Shown one piece after another: positions 61,787 through 64,000 of a DNA stretch of 64,000 nt. The translations under genes and the position numbers were made by a program. Positions within the stretch are counted from its first letter, which is position 1; the number at the start of each line of letters is the position of its first letter. The notes beneath the pieces are model-generated. The model was given only the letters and a program-made list of their open reading frames with translations, was not told the origin of the DNA and made no database searches. Source of the DNA: Tethya wilhelma (taxonomy: Eukaryota; Porifera; Demospongiae; Tethyida; Tethyidae). The stretch spans positions 25,860,677 through 25,924,676 of the forward strand of contig CAXIPT010000001.1 in the NCBI GenBank assembly GCA_964030475.1. The letters run 5' to 3'.

Positions 61787-64000
61787 CTGCAGGAAGTAGA
61801 AAGCAAATTAACTTCTAGCTGGAATTGCACTTGAAACAAAACTACCTAGGCTAACACAAAGTCTGTGTGTCACATCACTGCTGTCAGGTAGTTCACAACA
61901 AAATGATCCAGTTGGAGACTGAGCATTGTTTCTACGACCCAGTGATATCGTTCCATCATTTCCTCTACCTCTGAAGAATTTGTAGTTGAGGGAAACAGTG
62001 GGTACCATTGATCCATTAGGATAGAACCACTCTCCAAATCTCATTGCGGAATCACTGCTGGCACAACAGGGTCTTCTGTCAGTAGTACAGATGATGATGC
62101 TGTCACTAGTGGTTCCTATATCTCCTAGCAGTAGTTCACTGTTGTTAGATAACAGGGTACTTTGGAACATGACCTGAACTGGACTATCTGGAGAGCATAA
62201 CAATGAAAGACATATGTGATTAACATGCATTAAAACAGTGTTGTGTTTTTTTTGTAGTGAGGTATCGGTCATACCTGTACATCCACTCCCAGGACTGACT
62301 CTCCCATCTCCAGTGAAACCAGATGGACAGGTACAAGTGAAGCTACCATCAGTGTTAGTACAGGAGGCAGTAGAGAGACAGACAGGAGATCCTTGACACT
62401 CATCAATGTCTAATGGTAATGCTGAAAGTAAGTTTTTATAGTCTACACCATTACAATACACATTTCATTATACCTGTACATCCACTCCCAGGACTGACTC
62501 TTCCATCTCCAGTGAAACCAGATGGACAGGTACAAGTGAAGCTACCATCAGTGTTAGTACAGGAGGCAGTAGAGAGACAGTCATCAGTGTTAGAGGAACA
62601 CTCATTGATGTCTGAAATTTAAGAATATCTGATAGTTCAAGCAGAATGTACACTTGTTTTTAATACCTGTACATCCACTTCCACTGACTCTCCCATCTCC
62701 AGTGAAACCAGGTGGACAGGTACAAGTGAAGCTATCAACAGTGTTAGAACAGGATGCATCTTGCATACAGTCATCCATATTAGTAGAACACTCATCGATG
62801 TCTAACCGTGACCAAGGTGGTAAGAAAATATCAAAAGTCTAGTACTAATAATAATAACTATAGTACCTGAACACTCAGTTCTACCATTCCCAGTATATCC
62901 AGCTATACATTCACAAGTGAAGCTACCATCAGTGTTAGTACAGGAGGCAGTCCCATCGTCAAGACAGTTATCAGCTCCAGTGGCACACTCATCAATGTCT
63001 GAAATTACGTAATACTTGCACTGATCATTCTTCAACAACACAGTAGAAATTGAATCATGCAATTTCATCATACCTGTACATCCACTCTCACTGACTCTCC
63101 CATCTCCAGTGAAACCAGATGGACAGATACAAGTGAAGCTACCATCAGTGTTGGTACAGGAGGCAGTAGAGACACAGTCGGCAGATCCAGTGGAACATTC
63201 ATTGATATCTAAAGTTTACCAAACAATTATGGCTAGTGCTAGTGCTCCACAAAAATCAATATTCCTTGCATAAGTTGACTTATATACCTGTGCATCCACT
63301 CCCAGGACTGACTCTCCCATTTCCATTGTAACCAGGTGGGCAGGTACAAGTGAAGCTACCATCACCATTCTTCATGCAAGTAGCAGTAGATACACAGTTA
63401 TTAGTTTCCGTGGCACACACATCTGGCTCTGAATAATCATACGAAGACAATCTTGTAGAATATTAATGTATATAGCTAATATTTTGAGCCCATAATTCGT
63501 ACCTTCACATCCACTCCCACTGACTCTCCCATCTCCAGTGAAACCAGTTGGACAGGTACAAGTGAAGCCACCATCAGTGTTAGTACAGGAGGCATCTTGC
63601 ACACAGTTACTTCCTCCCATGGCACACTCATCAATGTCTGTACAATATAATCATAAATGAAGGCTATATTAGAACAGGGTATAGAGTATCCATGTAACAG
63701 TGTTAGTGTTACTAACCTTCACATCCACTCCCACTGACTCTCCCATCTCCAGTGAAACCAGATGGACAGGTACAAGTGAAGCTAAGAACAGTATCCTCAC
63801 AGGTTGCACCAGACACACAGACACTGGGTGTGACTGTACACTCATTGGTTACTAGATTAGAAGGTAAACACTTAATATCTTCAAAGCAAAAACCAATATA
63901 AACTCACCAATATTAATAAACATGTTCTGACTGTTACCACTAGTATCAGGGATGTCACAGCGATACATGCCAGAAGTAGGGGCAGTAAAAGTAGCGGTAA
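61300..64000 (-). CDS. Gene F: YPDG/EGF/Ig transmembrane receptor, partial at both ends
   Basis: On the minus strand, in transcript order: YPDG (64000 or beyond to 63908, APTSGMYRCDIPDTSG), eight EGF (63851-63717, 63637-63503, 63428-63288, 63208-63074, 62998-62867, 62801-62667, 62611-62474, 62409-62275), YPDG (62187-61846), Ig plus TM (61786-61300). All ectodomain exons are phase 1-1. The TM exon and the intron after it match gene C (38114-38722) closely, down to the N at 61184, where the sequence switches to unrelated DNA. The cytoplasmic part (linker, I-set, PTP) expected from gene C is missing. Expected role: cell-surface receptor, probably a phosphatase of the C-E subfamily. It is the only receptor here in reverse orientation. 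Confidence 0.8.
61846..62187 (-). other. YPDG module of gene F, membrane-proximal
   Basis: [61 protein letters not shown]. Acceptor chosen to start with the DSPV codons as in gene C 37710. Confidence 0.78.
62275..63851 (-). other. Eight EGF modules of gene F
   Basis: Each exon of 132-141 bp encodes one EGF with (D)xxEC starts and GSFTCTCPxGFTGDG. Most are calcium-binding type. The one at 62998-62867 ends CECIAGYTGNGRTEC and is the most diverged. Intron lengths are 60-80 bp. Confidence 0.83.
63908..64000 (-). other. YPDG module of gene F, cut by the window edge
   Basis: Only the C-terminal part is visible (TSGMYRCDIPDTSGNSQN), of the YRCDIPD type found at 48399-48749. Confidence 0.65.

Overview
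The window is eukaryotic nuclear DNA from an invertebrate animal. Genes are split into many short exons with GT..AG introns, often only 50-100 bp, and almost all extracellular exons start and end in phase 1. The proteins are multidomain receptors built from Ig, FN3 and calcium-binding EGF modules plus a Cys-rich Ig-like module I call the YPDG module. Intron size, receptor content and AT-rich short foldback elements suggest a demosponge, most like Amphimedon queenslandica. That is inference; I could not run a search. One 478-base N run and eight single Ns show this is a draft scaffold.

Layout. (1) 1-3376 (+): Ig-Ig-Ig-Ig-FN3-FN3 exons of a receptor cut by the left edge and ending at a single N. 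(2) 4098-12386 (+), gene A: signal peptide, YPDG and Thr-rich modules, Ig, FN3, many Ig, a membrane-proximal domain, one TM segment and a Tyr-rich tail with an ITAM-like motif. (3) 13154-32723 (+), gene B: nearly the same N-terminal ectodomain, extended by more Ig and FN3, then TM and two tyrosine phosphatase (PTP) domains. (4) 35494-45534, 46199-53957 and 55064-59370 (+), genes C, D and E: shorter YPDG/Ig/EGF receptor phosphatases with an Ig I-set domain on the cytoplasmic side, between TM and PTP D1. E breaks off after two PTP exons at an N. (5) 59398-61183: a segment unrelated to the receptors, carrying a foldback element and a small unrecognised gene G, with a single N on each side. (6) 61300-64000 (-), gene F: YPDG-EGF(x8)-YPDG-Ig-TM receptor exons in opposite orientation, cut off at the N at 61184 and at the right edge.

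How the genes may work together. Genes A and B look like a paired-receptor set: matching ligand-binding N-terminal halves, one on a tail that could recruit SH2 proteins when phosphorylated, the other on a tyrosine phosphatase. Genes C-E form a second subfamily whose catalytic D1 is intact and whose D2 is degenerate. Tandem duplication, exon duplication and probable gene conversion have shaped the cluster. All open exon chains that could be followed from start to stop (A, B, C, D) keep frame: about 1853, 3368, 1540 and 1632 residues. The C count assumes the exon start at the N at 43456 matches its counterpart in D.
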